Assembly (NCBI GenBank): GCA_963727285.1
Contig: CAVSFF010000009.1
Coordinates: 248,001 to 312,000 of the forward strand
Direction: 5' to 3'
Length of the DNA: 64,000 bases
Source: CAITWD01 sp963727285
GTDB taxonomy: Bacteria; Actinomycetota; Thermoleophilia; Miltoncostaeales; Miltoncostaeaceae
A model generated the notes under the pieces. It was not told the DNA's origin. It saw only the letters and a list, made by a program, of their open reading frames with translations, and searched no databases. This document shows, piece after piece, positions 62,502 through 64,000 of the stretch (position 1 is its first letter; each line of letters opens with the position of its first letter). Both the position numbers and the translations under genes were made by a program.

Positions 62502-64000
62502 TCTCCCTCACCGCGCTGGACCTGGAAGACGTCGGTCCGATTCCAGTCGATGAAATCGCTGACCGTCTCGTCGCTGAACTCCGCGGGCAGTGCGAGATCG
62601 GCGCCGAGTCGCTCGAACGATGCCGCCCCGACCCGGTCGACAAAGGCGTTGAACTCCTCGCCATCGAGACGCTCTCCCTCGTAGAAGCGGATCCAGCGTC
62701 CAACCGTCTCCGGCACGCGCTTGGCCGGAAGACGCAGCTTGAGCCGCTGCCCCATGCGCACCTCGCCGCCCTCATACTGACCGCCGACGTGCGGAATATA
62801 GGCCGGCATCTGCCGCTCGCCCAACTTGATCGACGCCCCATAGAAGCCGATGTTGGCGATGTGGTGCTGGCTGCAGCCGTTCGGGCATCCGCTCATCTTG
62901 ATGTGGATCTGGCGCGTGAGCGGATCGGTGATCCCCATCGCCTCGACGTATTCCTGGATGGCGCGGTTCAGCCCCATCGAGCTCGTGATCCCGAGCTTGC
63001 AGCTGTCGGTTCCCGGGCACGAGACCACGTCGGTGATCTCCCGCGCGCCGGCGTCACCGAGCTCGAGCGCCACAAGGCGCTGCCAGACCGCGTAGACGGC
63101 CTCGTCGCGCACCCAGCGCAGGACGAGATTCTGCTGGATCGTGGTTCGCGCGTATCCACCGGAGAACTCGCGCATGACCTCGGCGAGTCCCCGGAACTGC
63201 TCCGGGGTCAGGTCGCCGCGAGGGATCCGGACCTCGACGGTCGAGAAGCCGTCCTGGCGCTGCGCCCGGACGTTTGACGCGGAAAAGCGGGCAAACGCCC
63301 GGTCTCCGGCCGGCGCCTGCGCAAGTCCTGGCTGCGGACCCGGGGCGTTGGCCTCTTCGTCGTGCACGAACAGCAGCGGCCCGAGATCGTAGTTGCGCGC
63401 GTCGACCCAATCGCCGCGCAGTTCCTCCTCGACCATGTCGCGGAACGCGTCCATCCCGATGCGGTCGATCAGGACCTTGATACGGGCGCGGGCGCGGTTC
63501 TTGCGCAATTCGTCCTGGCGATCGAATATCCGGAGGACTGCCTCGGTCACCTTGAGGTAGTCGCCGTTGTCCGCGCGCACGAAGTCGTAGAGGGTCGGTG
63601 CGACACGCGGCATGATCGACGTTCCCCCGCCGATCCGGATCTCGAACCCGCGCACCAGCTCGCCGTCGATCTCGCGGACCCGCGGAATGAAGCCCCCGTC
63701 GTGGATGCCCGTGATCGCGCGGTCCTCGTCGGTGGCCGTAAAGGCCGTCTTGAACTTGCGCGGCATCAGCTGGCAGACCTCGTTACGCACGAAGTACCGC
63801 ACATACGCGCCGGCATACGGCGTCGGGTCGAACAGTTCGTCGTCGCACACACCGGCGAACGGATCCCCGGTGACGTTGCGGACGGTGTTGCCGCACCCCT
63901 CCCGGGACGACAGCCCGGCGTCGGAGATGTCCCGGATCAGCTTCGCGATATCGACGAGCGGGATGTGGTGGATCTGGACGCACTGACGGGTCGTGACGTG
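62489..64000 (-). CDS. Siroheme sulfite/nitrite reductase, N-terminus off the right edge
   Basis: 504 codons present; the start lies beyond the window. The [4Fe-4S]-siroheme cysteines are CPGTDSCKLG and MSGCPNGC. Other motifs: EGCGNTVRNVTGDPFAG, MPRKFKTAF, VRIPRGDLTPEQ and TTIQQNLVLRWV. It is ferredoxin-type by appearance. Being upstream of cysH, cysD and cysN with overlaps, it most likely reduces sulfite to sulfide; a nitrite role cannot be excluded. Confidence 0.92.
   Translation of the reverse strand, partial: HVTTRQCVQIHHIPLVDIAKLIRDISDAGLSSREGCGNTVRNVTGDPFAGVCDDELFDPTPYAGAYVRYFVRNEVCQLMPRKFKTAFTATDEDRAITGIHDGGFIPRVREIDGELVRGFEIRIGGGTSIMPRVAPTLYDFVRADNGDYLKVTEAVLRIFDRQDELRKNRARARIKVLIDRIGMDAFRDMVEEELRGDWVDARNYDLGPLLFVHDEEANAPGPQPGLAQAPAGDRAFARFSASNVRAQRQDGFSTVEVRIPRGDLTPEQFRGLAEVMREFSGGYARTTIQQNLVLRWVRDEAVYAVWQRLVALELGDAGAREITDVVSCPGTDSCKLGITSSMGLNRAIQEYVEAMGITDPLTRQIHIKMSGCPNGCSQHHIANIGFYGASIKLGERQMPAYIPHVGGQYEGGEVRMGQRLKLRLPAKRVPETVGRWIRFYEGERLDGEEFNAFVDRVGAASFERLGADLALPAEFSDETVSDFIDWNRTDVFQVQRGEGECAV

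Overview
The window is high-GC, gene-dense bacterial chromosome with many ATGA/GTGA stop-start overlaps. Split glycine decarboxylase genes (gcvPA/gcvPB), the CysO-CysM-Mec cysteine route, a division cluster without ftsA, and the order scpA-scpB-rluB-aroH ... hisC-aroF-tyrA ... aroA-cmk-plsC-der point to a deep-branching actinobacterium, perhaps Thermoleophilia. That placement is inference; no 16S rRNA gene is present.

Layout. 1-9.7 kb (minus): der, plsC, cmk, aroA, a YgjP-like metallopeptidase, an unknown gene, then tyrA-aroF-hisC, with one plus-strand hydrolase between. 9.8-13.4 kb (plus): nadB-nadA-nadC behind an apparently leaderless promoter overlapped by one of two matching palindromes. 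13.4-14.4 kb: an IS481-family element lacking the transposase C-terminus. 14.4-17.8 kb (minus): aroH, rluB, scpB, scpA, trpS. 17.9-20.2 kb: CPBP protease, fluoroacetate-dehalogenase-like enzyme, DedA protein. 20.3-24.8 kb (minus): gcvT-gcvH-gcvPA-gcvPB. 24.9-31.6 kb (minus): ftsW-murG-murC-murB-ftsQ-ftsZ. 31.8-32.0 kb: tRNA-Val and tRNA-Asp with a terminator. 32-34 kb: small genes and a structured non-coding stretch. 33.9-45.2 kb: LPG-synthase-like protein, phosphoesterase, fabI, malate synthase, sixA, small genes, a MarR regulator with an amino-acid ABC transporter, and citrate synthase. 45.5-47.3 kb: a NYN/OST-HTH protein with a 90-bp tandem repeat. 47.4-51 kb (minus): msrA and moeZ-cysO-cysM-mec. 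51-59.5 kb (plus): zinc-ribbon protein, rarA, yqeY, DUF427, a double ThyX-like protein, DUF1385, nicotinate phosphoribosyltransferase, methylmalonyl-CoA epimerase, ychF. 59.6-64 kb (minus): nirA/sir-cysH-cysD-cysN.

How the genes work together. cysND, cysH and the siroheme reductase make sulfide from sulfate; MoeZ, CysO, CysM and Mec can turn activated sulfur into cysteine. aroF, aroA, aroH, tyrA and hisC cover shikimate-to-tyrosine/phenylalanine steps. NAD is made de novo (nadBAC) and by salvage (nicotinate phosphoribosyltransferase). aceB and gltA serve the glyoxylate and TCA cycles.

Data quality. Nine otherwise normal genes carry frame breaks: 15 one-base gains and 4 one-base losses. Every gain can be read as a codon whose third base is written twice with two synonymous bases (TATC for TAT/TAC, GATC for GAT/GAC, CTCG for CTC/CTG). 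Every loss fits a missing third base of a Gly codon. Consensus error over a strain mixture explains this better than pseudogenes, and I annotate the repaired reading frames.
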